Shown here piece after piece: positions 1-10,972 of a DNA stretch of 64,000 bases. The notes under the pieces are model-generated. The model had not been told where the DNA came from, made no database searches, and worked only from the letters and a program-made list of their open reading frames with translations. Location: positions 1,876,001-1,940,000 of the forward strand of contig CALNXK010000093.1 of NCBI GenBank assembly GCA_942486035.1. Reading direction: 5' to 3'. The position numbers and the translations under genes were made by a program. This stretch comes from Porites lobata. Its lineage: Eukaryota; Cnidaria; Anthozoa; Scleractinia; Poritidae. Numbering within the stretch: the stretch's first letter is position 1; the number at the start of each line of letters is the position of its first letter.

Positions 1-670
1 AGGTACAAACACTGAGAGACGGACTGACTGAGACGTGGTTGCAAGGGTTGCGAGGTATAAAGACTGAGAGAGGGACTGACTGAGACGAGGTTGCAAGGGT
101 TGCAAAGGTTGCGAGGTATAAAGAATGAGAGACGGACTGACTGAGACGTGGTTGCAAGGGTTGCAAGGGTTACGAGGTATAAAGACTGAGAGACGGACTG
201 ACTGAGACGTGGTTGCAAGGGTTGCGAGGTATAAAGACTGAGAGACGGACTGACTGAGACGTGGTTGCAAGGGTCGCAAAGGTTGCGAAGTATAAAGACT
301 GAGAGACGGACTGACTGAGACGAGGTTGCAAGGGTGGCGAGGTATAAAGACTGAGAGACGGACTGACTAAGACGTGGTTGCAAGGGTTGCAAGGGTTGCG
401 AGTTACAAAGACTGAGAGACGGACTGACTGAGACGAGGTTGCAAGGGTTGCAAGGGTTGCGAGGTATAAAGACTGAGAGACGGACTAACTGAGACGTGGT
501 TGCAAGGGTTGCGAGGGTTGCGAGGTACAAACACTGAGAGACGGACTGACTGAGACGTGGTTGCAAGGGTTGCAGAGGTTGCGAGGTACAAACACTGAGA
601 GACGGACTAACTGAGACGTGGTTGCAAGGGTTGCGAGGGTTGCGAGGTACAAACACTGAGAGACGGACTG
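1..670. repeat. Minisatellite, 52-61 bp unit, about 12 copies, open at the window edge
   Basis: Direct repeats each start with aggtayaaa, run through ctgagagacggactgactga and end in gttgcaagggttgcg. Unit length varies between about 52 and 61 bp because one 9-bp subrepeat (gggttgcaa) is present once or twice. The array breaks off near 670, after a last gagacggactg, and runs off the left edge, so its true size is unknown. Open frames on the minus strand here only reflect the periodicity. Confidence 0.95.
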
Positions 671-1544
671 TAAGGGCAGGGAACGGGGGACGATTTGCAA
701 CAGGCACGTCAGTCGTGGCATTTGCTCGTTGGAATGTTTTCGAGCGACTCAACTTCAAGAAAAGCAGAAATAGCAAGCTCGTGATGTGCTTACTAAGTTT
801 GTTCGTTCCGAAGTTAAGATCGAAGGTGACATGTAATCGAGCGAAACTGATCAGTACATAGATGGAGCTTGGATTATTCTAGCTTCCTATAGCAAATTGT
901 CCGATTGCTATGATGAGCAGATATCTACATATTCCAGATCGTCTGTTTAAGCGGCACGGCCTCTGTTCTTAGTGAATCTCCTGTGGATGGTTGTGTTGGG
1001 AATTCTTTATCCTAACGTTTGTCCGTTTTCCTGGGGTGCACACACGGAAGAACCTGAAAAGGTCGAAAATAAACCACAAAACCTTCGTAAAAGGCAAATA
1101 AATTAAAGCCAATTAGTTCAATAAAAAAGTAGATTCATTTAACTCTGTTTGTTTTTTTCGAAATGTTGTTTATAGAACAATAGCAACAGACGGTGTGGAC
1201 CGAATCATCCAAACAAGGTGGGATCACAAAGCATGCGGGATGGTAAAAAGTAAAGGTGTGATGATCACCTCGTTTGATAGCATTGCATGGACCGGGCTGT
1301 CTTAGCTCTGCTGGAGTTTTACATGGCAAAACGTAACTCGCAGATCATTACATCGACACCGTCAGGATGACATTGCAGGATGAAGAAACTGAAGCAAATC
1401 TTTAGTAGCATGAAGAGGCTCAAGACGCAGCTAGCGTTATTTTAGCTGCGAGGTTGTCCTCGTTATGTCCGTTATACAATTTCATCAACATAAGTGGACT
1501 TTAATGAGGTTAAAACAGCTTGCTAAGGACGTCTGCGCGGGAGG
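671..1544. other. Unique-looking AT-rich DNA, no gene recognised
   Basis: No exon-like frame, RNA or terminal inverted repeat was recognised between the minisatellite and the LINE-like tail. The short open frames have no familiar composition. Confidence 0.5.
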
Positions 1545-1852
1545 CTAAAAAATAGCCGGACAGAAAATTTTCTGTACAATATTTGTTTGGAGACGCAAAT
1601 ATTGTACGAAAAAAAGTTTTTTATTATCATGTATGTGAAGTTTTTAACCGTAATTTGTAGTTTTTATTAATAGTTTGTAATAATTTTTATCCTTTTTTAT
1701 GGGATATTTTTCTATTAGCTTAGTTTAAGACTAGTTTTAATTATTTTTTAACATATTTTTATAATTCTTTTTTATCTAGGGCCGCTAAGGATATCAGTTT
1801 TTGTAACTGTAGAAGTTACCCTCGCTCAATAAAAGCATCTTCTTCTTCTTTT
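1545..1852 (+). mobile_element. Possible 3' tail of a non-LTR retrotransposon
   Basis: A T-rich stretch ends in a 'gccgctaagg...gttaccctcgctcaataaaagc' segment followed by (ttc)n. This resembles the 3' UTR and short-repeat tail of cnidarian L2/CR1 elements. No coding part is present. The assignment rests on general appearance. Confidence 0.35.
1574..1607. repeat. 12-bp perfect hairpin
   Basis: Gtacaatatttg (1574-1585) and its reverse complement caaatattgtac (1596-1607) are separated by a 10-nt loop. The hairpin lies at the start of the LINE-like tail, where a stem-loop would not be unusual for a retroelement 3' UTR. Confidence 0.7.
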
Positions 1853-2338
1853 ACTGCCAAGGATTTTTGTTTGCTTGAGGACGGCTAAAATTTGCCAGAT
1901 GAACGATTAAATCAAGTCCAATTTTCGAAGCTTATGTAATAAATTCCCCCGATTTTCGGAAGTTGAATTTTTTCATATTTTCATACTACCCAGGTTACAC
2001 TATTTTTCTTAGAAAAAAGGGGAACCTAAAGTCTTCGGATGTGATGGAGAGCGGATTCAGAAAAATTCTTACTTTCGTACGACGTTAAATTGCACCTAAA
2101 AGTTTCGGAAAATCATACTAGAGCCCTTGAAATTTTCACAGCAACAAAGCATTTCACGTCTTACGCCTATGCTTACGCTTACAAGACACAACCTCAGCAT
2201 GTTGATGGAAGAAGGTGGCTCATGATGGCTCGTAAAAAAGATTGGAGACTTTGGGGGAGGCTTGTTAGGCATTTATTCTAAACTTTTTACACTGTAACCA
2301 TTATCGTGCATCAGATATACCATTTCAAGAAACGTATT

Positions 2339-2599
2339 CAGGGGCGGATCCAGGATTTTTCTTAGGAGGGGGTGCACCACTAACTGACTGATGACGTAAA
2401 ACATTTTAAAAGCGAATACGAAGAAGAGGGCTTTTGACTGGGAAATAACATAATGTGAACTGCTGAGAATACATATCAAACGATAGAGCAGATTTTGTAT
2501 GTCTGTCAAGCGACTGCACAGTGTTAATTAGAAAGCGGCAGCAGGTCATCCCAGGGGGGGGTGCGCACCCCCTGCACCCTCCCCCTGGATCCGCCCCTG
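2339..2599. mobile_element. Miniature inverted-repeat element, caggggcggatccagg ends
   Basis: A perfect 16-bp terminal inverted repeat (caggggcggatccagg / cctggatccgcccctg) bounds 261 bp, with a GC-rich subterminal copy just inside. The flanks share gtatt (2334-2338 and 2600-2604), a 5-bp target duplication. The ends look hAT-like, but hAT elements normally duplicate 8 bp, so superfamily is open. There is no coding capacity. Confidence 0.8.
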
Positions 2600-4536
2600 G
2601 TATTACTGTTAAATAGTCGTCATAAGAATTTCGGGCATCTCAATGATATGTGTCATATTCAATGTTTAGACCTTTGTCACGAGAAGTTAAGAGATCTACC
2701 ACACTCCGTGTATGTACTTTGTCCATTCAGCACTAGCGACAAAAAAACGACTCAGGTTATGTCGAATACAGCGTATACATTCGAAGTTGTCTTTAAACTG
2801 CTTAACTCATTGTGTTACACGATTTCAAAAAAAAAAAAGGACATATTGTCTTAAATCATTATAGATTAGAATTTATGTTAGTTATCTTCCGCTCGAAAAA
2901 AGGTAATTCCATAATTTTCACGCAAAAGATTTATTTTGGATACTTAAATGCCTACCAGTAGCTAACGACAGTGAGGTGAATAGTTTTTTTAGTGTATACT
3001 AAAGCAATGAGATAATAGAGCACTAAAATTATGATATTAACACATTCATTCCTTACAAGGAGTGCAATTTCCGCGCGCATTTGCTCGGAGGCCAAAACTA
3101 TTGCTTTCCCGTGGCATATGCGAGCTATCCACTGTTTCAGTATATAGTAATATCAGTATATAGTATATATAGTAATTTCCGTACATAGGAATAAAGATTA
3201 TTTACATGGATGGTGAATGCCGATTATATATTATGACCCAAAGTTTGGTTATACTTAAGCCCGCGGCAATAGGTACAACTTAGAGCCGTGCGAAAGGACA
3301 TATTTCTGTAAAAATCGAAACGCTGTCAAATCAGTCTGGTTAAGGTTTTATTATAGAGTTCAAATAATTATAATGCCTGAGCCACGCCCAGAAAAATATC
3401 CTTTAGGCCTTTTACTATAATTTTCCGACGACCTCCCAGTCAGTCCCTAAGCATAAAATCGAAAAACGTGCTCGCTTTAATTTGCTAGTTTTATGTATTC
3501 TTGCTTTTTTGGAATGTTGAGACTTAAACGGACACAGTTAGCTATGGGACAGCGCTGACCTGGACACTACTTTAATTGCCAGTTTGAAAAGCGTTTACCT
3601 CATCCCGAAATCAAATGTACGCGTCGGATACATCTAGAAATCCGCTGAATATCCTGCCTAGTGTTTCATTGGATCCTCTGTCTTTCACTGAAAACCTCTT
3701 TTTGAGTTTACTTTTACTCATCCTATTACATTATTTTATGATATTCGGTTAACAACAGTGATATTCTTACAGCACTCAAGTCGGGAGTGCTGTCAAGAAA
3801 GTCGAAGCGCCTTAACTTCTTTTTGTTAGTAATTTTATTTTTTAAATCACGTCGGGTCAATCTCACAACATTCACACAATTTCCAGTGTTTCGGTTTTAG
3901 ACCTTTTCGGTGGGATTCTTCGTAGTCTGTCCACGTACCATTTTTGGACATTTCGACGTGCGCGTGAGGTGGATTTTCTGTTGATTTCGTAGGAATTGTT
4001 AGAGAGTATTTTATTGTTTAAGTACATTATATTTAAGAGAAATATCGTAATGATTCTCTCCTGGGGTATTGAGGCTGAGATTAAACTCAATTTAAGAAAA
4101 TGAGCTGAGAACCTACCCAGGCTGAGAGTCAGTCACGAACGTCTTAATTTCCCTTATTTGCTATTTTCTGTTTTTTGAATGAGTAGTATAAATAAAGGCA
4201 AACTGTAGTCTAACAGATGAATTGACCAAAACAATTGGGGACATTTTATTTTTTCAATATTAACAATGTAGTTTCCATATGCCATGTAAATTAAGAACAT
4301 TTTAATAACGTTTTCAAACCTCAAATTGCGAAAAATAAGAACGTGCAGCCTCAGTTCCAAAATTGGACGTTTTCTTTTAAAAAAGTATATTCAAATGACA
4401 ATTGTTAAGGGTTGCCCGCCGGGAGAGGTCCAAACAAAATGGTCCTTGTATTTTTGAAAAAAAAAATTATGTGTTGTGCTGTGATCCGTTCCGGTAATTT
4501 TAAAATGTTGGTTTTGCTATACCAGCTCTTAATTGG
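2600..4536. other. AT-rich intergenic DNA, nothing recognised
   Basis: Short frames only. A small tandem motif, cagtatatagta, recurs around 3130-3175. No conserved domain, RNA gene or mobile-element end was found. Confidence 0.5.
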
Positions 4537-4612
4537 CCAGTCATTAGCTGAATTGGTAGAGCGCTGCACCAATGTACCAGTATCGCAGAGGGCGTGGGTT
4601 AGATTCCGTACA
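4537..4612 (+). repeat. tRNA-derived SINE-like or tRNA pseudogene sequence
   Basis: The stretch tagctgaattggtagagcgc fits a pol III A box and D arm, and gggttagattcc fits a B box with one change from GGTTCGANNCC. The acceptor stem cannot be closed and the anticodon arm is irregular. It is therefore a SINE head or a decayed tRNA, not a functional tRNA. Confidence 0.6.
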
Positions 4613-5554
4613 AGCAAGCTCCCGACCTTTTGGATGGTTTTTCGATCGGAAGGCACGAGAAGAAAAGTGAATCTTTCGACATATTTGCGGCAAAGTTTTA
4701 AAGCTAAACGATGGATGTGATTTTCTGGGGGGGAAATCGTTGGGGTGCTGGATTTTCTCCGTTATCATTCCGTTTGATATTAGGAGACGGGACCGCCATT
4801 TTACGTGGTCATCCGAACCACGCGAAGTTCTTGCCATTTCTAGGGCCAAGGTGTAGATAAAGCAAACGGTAAATCCACTACATTTCCCAAAAAAACGTGG
4901 TCGAACCGCTCGGTACCGACGCCTATCGGTTACGGATTGTTTCTAATGTCCCGACACAATTCTTATAAATTGTCTTTAAAAAATTACCTCTATAATACGG
5001 ACTTTCTCAATAATAAAACGGACACTAAATCTCGGCCTCAGTGACTACATTCATATAGACTTAACCTATCTTTATTACGGACACTACGGTGATCAGGTGA
5101 ATCTCGAATCCCGATCACGTTAATCGGCATGCAAAAGGGGGGATCCCGTCTTGTTGATGTGCTATGCTAGGTGTACAGAGGAACATTTTTATAAGGCTTG
5201 AATCGACTGCAGATAGCATAAAGATCTTTTCTATTACATTTTGTACTCTAGTAAATGTTTTCTGTATTTGCAAAATAGCGAAAGACCAGGTCCAATTTTG
5301 TACGAAAAGGGTAGCCCTTTCATATACCTTGTATTGACAAATGGTACCCCTTTTCACATACCTTGCAGTTTACAACTTTGGATCCCTTTTAAATACTGTA
5401 AATGCACTATCATTTTAAAATAGGAATCATTCACAAAAATAGAACGTTTTCTCAACTTTATCATAAAAAGCCTGAACATTCATCTGTTAGCCGCTCTTTG
5501 GGCTCTTTCACAGACACACATTTGAAGGTGCTAATGGGGGTACCCAATTCTTAG
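4613..5554. other. Intergenic DNA with relic repeats
   Basis: Contains stretches such as ctctataatacggac near 4990, reminiscent of degraded Tigger/pogo-type ends. The segment 5335-5450 is diverged but alignable by eye to 34660-34790 in unit 2. No gene was recognised. Confidence 0.45.
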
Positions 5555-5640
5555 TTAACTACTAAATTTTCGACCAAATATCGGTTTACTACTATTTATT
5601 GGGCAAATTCTCAGTTAACGACTAATTTCATTGACATGGG
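5555..5640. repeat. Direct-repeat cluster (ttaactactaaatttt...ccaaatatcrgtt)
   Basis: Roughly 32-bp related motifs built on cagttaactactaa and ccaaatatcrgttyactact. The same cluster recurs at 6476-6562, so the pair brackets about 835 bp (5641-6475) in which nothing coding is visible. It could be a split minisatellite or the edges of an old insertion. Confidence 0.55.
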
Positions 5641-6475
5641 GCAATTCGACTTTTCGTGAGTGTAGCCCACTTCGAATTTGTAGTTCTGTTAAGCGATTCC
5701 TTTACTCTTTTTCCAAAGTCTTGGGCGTACTTCAAAGCACTACATGTTCTGTTCGGACTGAAGTGAGAAACCGCGGGTAGGTTTTCCACCTACGTTCTTA
5801 GAAGTTTTTTGTACCTCGATACACACTTTTTCTACATCCTCAATGTTACCTTTTTCGCAGACGTACCCTTTTTTCGCCTATTTCAAAAGCTTTATAAAGA
5901 TATCCAAAGGTTTTAAGAAATGAAACTGTTTCGGAAAGACCGGTTTAAGCATGAGCTTAAAAGTCTGAATAGTTGGAACTGAAACATCAGTTACAAAAGT
6001 GATATCTCGTAAGTAAAAATTCATTGACATTTACATAGTCTCTTGATTTACATGTATTAGGTCGGTAAAAACCGTTTTTCCATGTACTTAAATGAAGGAT
6101 GCTGATTTCTTTGAAACTTCAGAAATTCCTTTTAGCCAGATCCAGTGCTAAGAGTCAAAGCTTTTTTCTTTGTTAGTAATGTTTAACTTGACGTCCTTTT
6201 GGATCCGTGACAACAGTATTTCCTTATCCTAAAGAATTATTCGTGGAGTTGTCTACAACCATGCTCTATGACGGACGCTATTTGTTTGTCGGGTACTGCC
6301 CCGGTGCCTTTTGCACATAATGTAATATGTTCAGTTGATGTACCACCGGGTCATTAGAGGGACAGAAAAAAGTCAGAAAATAGCATTTCTGTTTGCAAAA
6401 CTTTGTTGCTTTCATTAACATCAACGATCGTATTCAGTATAATTAATAGAATGTTACTTAACTGTTAACTTTTCA

Positions 6476-6562
6476 TTTCTCAGTTAACTACTAATTTTTT
6501 GGCTAATTATCAGTTGACTATTCTTTTCTTTTTTTGGCCAAATATCAGTTCACTACTAACCC
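6476..6562. repeat. Second copy of the ttaactactaa direct-repeat cluster
   Basis: Same motif order and orientation as 5555-5640, including ggccaaatatcagttcacta. The direct orientation argues against a terminal-inverted-repeat element. Confidence 0.55.
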
Positions 6563-6747
6563 TCAGATTTCCCTCGGATTTTCCTACGCTTTCGTATACT
6601 TCAACGAGTGAAATCCCTCCCCGTATAGGTCATTATAGAGAGTCCCCCACGGGGGAAAGACAGTGTCTTTGTACTTTGAATTAATAAAATTAAATGCAGT
6701 TGAAAGACCAGTGTGAACCTGGTTTTAGCAAGTGGCATCATAAAAGT

Positions 6748-6828
6748 AGACTGCAAAACAGTCGGTTTTTTTTCTCAAACTGCTCGCCCGTACTTGAATA
6801 CGCAAAAATACGGACTGGTTTGCAGTCT
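6748..6828. mobile_element. Short foldback element, agactgcaaaacagtc ends
   Basis: agactgcaaaacagtc at the left faces ggactggtttgcagtct at the right, with an internal gcccgtacttgaatacgc segment. These ends are familiar from a short foldback family abundant in corals (from memory). This copy is only about 80 bp and probably internally deleted. Confidence 0.6.
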
Positions 6829-7254
6829 GTCATAAAAGCAACCTTATCGTAATACCCTCTCTTATACGGACACCTTTCTAATACGTACTATGCTCTGTCC
6901 CTTACTGTATCCCAATAAGTGAGGTTAGACGGTACAAACTGAAAGTCCAACCTTTTGAGTATGTAAAATCGGGAGTAGTATTTTTCAGTCACGGACGAAT
7001 CACATGAGTGCCGATTGGGTGAGCCGCTCGGGGGTCTGTTTTTTTTTTTCTCCGCACGGCATATTTCTCCAAACTTGGTGTAGCTTTAGTTTTTAAGCTA
7101 CAGTGTACAACTCATATCTGAAGATCGCACTATCCGTGGAAATTCAAAATCCTGCAAACCACACTATAGAGCTGGGCCCAGAGTCATACTGACATGGCAG
7201 GAAATAATCACATTCACGGACAAAGAAACTTGCATGCATGCATGTAGTTATTCA

Positions 7255-7640
7255 GATACAGCCATTTCGGAGAAAACCAAAAAAACTAAAATCTTTATTC
7301 AGCCTTAATAAACAGAGGTCAAAGGATATAAAACACTTAATTACAACTGCATCTGAAATCAGATCCTATCAGGGACACCTACCGAAGCATAAACCACAGG
7401 AAATGATTACTCAGTATGCATGTAACAAACCTGCTTCATGACCTCTAAATATAAGATTTAGTGCGGCAAAAACAAGATTTACTCAGTCAAAGTTTAGAAT
7501 GCTACACCTCTTGCACTGTGTAGTGCTAGTAACCTTCGCGCGAGAGAAAAAAGAAAGAGAACCACTGTTCAAGCAGACTCTCAAGGTCACGTTTCACATT
7601 ATCACGAGCTTATGAGTCGTGTTTGGCCTGTCAACGCTTA
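7255..7640 (+). pseudogene. Fragment homologous to the ORF carried by the Mutator-like element at 57.5-58.4 kb
   Basis: The sequence aligns over about 380 bp to 57911-58290. The reading frame with KKLKSLFS, TTASEI, HKPQE and ITQYACNKPAS is shared by both copies. Here it hits a stop directly after CNKPAS, and later indels break it. No terminal inverted repeats flank this copy, so it is a fragment. A minus-strand zinc-ribbon-like exon begins just downstream. Confidence 0.6.
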
Positions 7641-7649
7641 TTTCTTTCT

Positions 7650-8031
7650 TTAAGAAGATATTTTGTCTTCGGTGAGAGGAAAAATGCCACTGGCTTCCAC
7701 GCTCTCTGCCACGTGCTTTAGGTGCTGGCAAGAAAATTCATCTGTCCGGTTGCTTGATACATACATGGCACGGATGTCCTTGCATTTTGAGTGTAGGCAA
7801 ATCCAGTTGTCGCATTCTTTGTAAACGAAACATCTATCGTCCCTGGTGCTTGTTCGCAAAGAGTACAGTCCACCATGAATGTGGACTGCCACCGGGCAAG
7901 ACAATTTTGGCATCTTGGCCGCGGCTGAACCTTCCAAATGGTAGCCGCAATTGCTGCATTCTACTGGTTTCGAGCGGTTAAAATACACCGTCGCGCAATT
8001 CGGGCAAGAGCCCTGCCCCCGGTTGCTCCAA
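7650..8031 (-). CDS. Internal exon of an unknown Cys-rich, zinc-ribbon-like protein
   Basis: On the minus strand an open frame follows a good acceptor (ccttttag, ending at 8032) and runs about 125 codons to a stop near 7650. It opens with CPNC, then CSNCGY twelve residues later, a C-x2-C/C-x2-C zinc-ribbon pattern. Further Cys and His residues follow (WICLHSKC, CQHLKHV). I do not recognise the family with certainty. Cys-cluster proteins of this kind occur in DNA transposons (the Kyakuja-Dileera-Zisupton group is one candidate) and in uncharacterised cnidarian genes. No partner exons were found, so this is a lone exon or fragment. Codons read cleanly, which favours real coding ancestry. Confidence 0.5.
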
Positions 8032-8147
8032 CTAAAAGGAACAGCGAATTATCAAAACTGACTAAATTTTAGGTAAATTTTCGCCACAAATCTCCTACGC
8101 GACTCATTTAATGAACTTTCAAATATGTGCCAAAGAGCTATTCTTTA

Positions 8148-8245
8148 TTGACCAATCAAAACCGACTTCAAAAGCACTATTCTTTATTGACCAATGAAAA
8201 ATTTGCAACCGCTGCAACGGAAGTGAAGTTGTTGACCAATCAGAA
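8148..8245. repeat. Three spaced ttgaccaat direct repeats
   Basis: The motif ttgaccaat recurs three times, twice inside the longer ctattctttattgaccaat. It lies just left of a foldback element and has the CCAAT core, but there is no gene to relate it to. Confidence 0.5.
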
Positions 8246-8307
8246 GACCCGTTCCGACGGCTTCGTATCAACTGGATTCAACGAGATTTTGTGGGCGTTT
8301 TTAATAA

Positions 8308-8423
8308 AACAATTATTCCACTCGGGCTTGTTGGATATGAAATGATTATAGCCAACTCGGCGCTATGCGCCTCGTAGGCTATCTATCATCTCATATCCAA
8401 CGTGCCCTCGTGGAATAATTGTT
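8308..8423. mobile_element. Palindromic foldback MITE, aacaattattccac ends
   Basis: The arm aacaattattccactcgggc...gttggatatgaaatgat...gccaactcggcgc pairs with gcgcctcgtaggctat...atcatctcatatccaacgtgccctcgtggaataattgtt. Nearly the whole 116 bp folds on itself around gcgc. The family is common in anthozoan genomes (from memory). Confidence 0.8.
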
Positions 8424-8478
8424 AAATATACCGAGGACTTCGTTATATCGAGGTTCGTTATATCGAGGTTCCAGTGTA
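8424..8478. mobile_element. Relic end of a Tigger/pogo-like element
   Basis: Contains ttatatcgaggttcc twice and ends in tccagtgta, the mirror of a cagtggaacctcg-type terminus. The same sequence stands at about 32030-32083, the left part of unit 2, and marks the approximate left edge of the duplicated units. Confidence 0.5.
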
Positions 8479-8969
8479 AGCCTCAAGTTGAGACGACGGA
8501 GTCACTTGTACGAAGGAGAAAGAGAAATAGGCCTCACCCCTCTCCCCAGGTTTTGACTACTGCCTCTATTCGCTCATTCCCATCGCTTTGAATCTCGCCT
8601 TATCCACACCCCCTCAGTAATGGAGAAACGAAATGGTTCTCAATCAATTCCGTCTACGATAGTTCTATACCAAGTCTGTGTCTAATAGGACTGAACTGAA
8701 CTTGAAAACTCTGAAAGCTTCGGCTACTTTGGTCTCTGTGCACATATCAACAAACCTGTATGTTATATTTACTTTTCATCATTTGTTAACCTACTGATTC
8801 TGTAAGCCGTCTTATACTGTACCAACTTGAATAGCGCGAAATTAACTTGAACTTGAACTTGACTGACATCCCACATCCCAATCAATAGGTCTGTTATTTT
8901 GTATAAGAAGTGGAGTAATTGTGTAATTGCTCGGAGGTGGGGGGGGTTGTATTTTGTCCTTCATCAAAT

Positions 8970-9169
8970 TCAATCAATCAATCAATCAATCAATCAACTT
9001 TATTTAAACACGGTAAATGGCTCAGCAAGCTGGTTTTCAGACATGCCGTGTGATAATTACAATTTATAAAAATTAAGACTAGTGATTAACTAACAATACA
9101 ATATAAAAGCAAGAAATGAGTATTAGAAATAAGATAAAAACATGATAAAAGTTATATTCAAAAGTTAAA
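8970..9169 (-). mobile_element. Severely 5'-truncated L2/CR1-type LINE with (ATCA)n tail
   Basis: On the minus strand the 3' end reads ...accgtgtttaaataaag(ttga)n, the same family as the larger LINE ending at 26278 (both carry the tttaa...acacggtaaat stretch). A 10-bp target duplication ttcatcaaat flanks it (8960-8969 and 9170-9179). Units 2 and 3 have the uninterrupted catcaaatgtcc site, so the insertion is specific to unit 1. Confidence 0.8.
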
Positions 9170-9974
9170 TTCATCAAATCTCCCGTTCATCATCCGATTC
9201 ACAGTCCCCTATTTTTCCGTAAGATCGTCGGGATCGAAGACTCTGCGTTACGGACGGCCATCTTAGATAGGTGAAGCCCGACGCCCGCTCCCTCAGTTCA
9301 TGTGAAACCGAGATAACCGTCCGTTCCGGTAAGCTAGCGCTCTATCCTGTCGATCTTACGAAGAAATAGGGGGCTGTGAATAGTCTAACTTCAGATAAAA
9401 AAAAATTTCATTCAAAATCCATCTCTTGTTGTAGGATAAATTGTTAGGCGGAAATGCTCTAAGATTTCTTGGATTGAAAAGGTCACAGTTTGACGAAGAC
9501 CCTGCGGATAAAGCTGATACAGTAGAAAGCTAATAGTGCAGCGGACTGAATAATTAAATGTGTTTCTGTTAGTTATGTCATGAATTAGCGTTTTAAAAGT
9601 GAACAGACTATTATGTCTATAAATGCATTTAGAAGGAGGTTATTTATAATTTCGTTTGTTTTTCGGCATCTTGGTGTCTTGGTTTTTCAAAAGAGCCTTA
9701 CCGAAGGAAACAAGTCTAAAATGTGTTAATTATTTAAAAAATATTCTTATTTATTCGTAACAATTTGTGTTCTTTATTTTAAGGACTATGACATACATGT
9801 TAATGCGTTATTTAAAGCGGTTAAGAATGGCTTTACAGTAAAAGTTAAAAATATTTATATAGTTCAAGTGCAGAACGCAGTTGATGTTAAGCGCATTGTT
9901 ACTCGATTAACCTTGTTTCAGCTCAGTGAAGGTCAGTCTCGATCCTCAAACGGAAGTCATGAAGCAATTAACTA

Positions 9975-10151
9975 CAGTGGAACCCCGTCAATGCGATCAC
10001 CGTTGGGCTATAAAATGCTGATCGTAATAATGGGGTGGTCGCTTTAATGGGCGATTTTCAAAACAATAAAAAAATAAGTCAGTGATTTCTACCTTTGAAT
10101 CGTGAGAATATTGTGGTAATAACGAGGTGGTCGTATGGTGGGGCTCCACTA
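9975..10151. mobile_element. Tigger/pogo-like MITE, unit 1 copy
   Basis: The left end cagtggaaccccgtcaatg and right end ggtggggctccacta are imperfect inverted repeats enclosing complementary ggtggtcg / cgatcacc segments. Copies occupy the same place in unit 2 (33686-33880) and unit 3 (47004-47202), so insertion preceded the unit duplications. Confidence 0.7.
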
Positions 10152-10972
10152 TGTTGCTATTAAATCATTAGGCAAATTACGTTTGTACTTTAACATAATT
10201 CATCAGTGTACATGTATTTGTAGTTGTGAGATTAGCGAGTGGAAAGCATGTCAGACAATATGGAATGGGTTAGAGAAACCAAAAGTCACTCGTCTTAGGG
10301 TGTTCGCATTGCACGACTTAGTTGAGTAGAAAATAGTAATAAAAGGTATAAAAAAGTTGTAATCCATTTTCATTTTTTGTTTTGCTGTTTTAAGGCTGGT
10401 TTACACGTAGCAATTGTAGGCACGATTTCCAAATAAAATATATGGTGATGCAACAGTTTACTTTAATCTATCCGGTTTTTGGCCAGTTTTTATCTTTTCG
10501 TTTTTCTTTCGAAAAATCATAGTGTGAAAACCGGCTTAAAGCTCTCCAGTTACAAGAGCAAGTTCCTTCTTCCTCCGCCATTGCTGCTTAAGCTCTATTA
10601 TGTTACTTGCTGCTTGACTCACAATTTTGTTATCGCTCAGTGAGGACTGGCTGCCTCTAACATAAATAACTCGCTACTGTTTTGCAGCAAGTATACGTTT
10701 CAAAATGTAGGGTCACGTTCTCCATTATGTAACATCCGCTACAGCTAAAATAAGAACGAAAATGGGGAGGCCGCCCCGAGGATTAACCCATTAACCCTTA
10801 ACATATCATTTTTGACAGAAAAGACGGGGTACCCTTTCGTATCCCGTCTATTGGCCTGAACCAATGTCGGCAAACACCGTAAACGCCGCATAAGTCCTCC
10901 TCTTCAGTTATGGGCCCATAAGCCCCACTGGGTATAATAAGCTCCTCTCTTGCTTGAACTGAATTGAATTCG

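Noticed and set aside
1..670. CRISPR-like regular array
   Set aside because: There are no unique spacers; whole units repeat, and the window is eukaryotic.
403..721. Minus-strand Thr/Leu/Ser-rich frames
   Set aside because: They follow the minisatellite period and stop with it.
4412..4849. Overlapping frames of about 100 codons on both strands
   Set aside because: They overlie the tRNA-derived repeat and show no family features.
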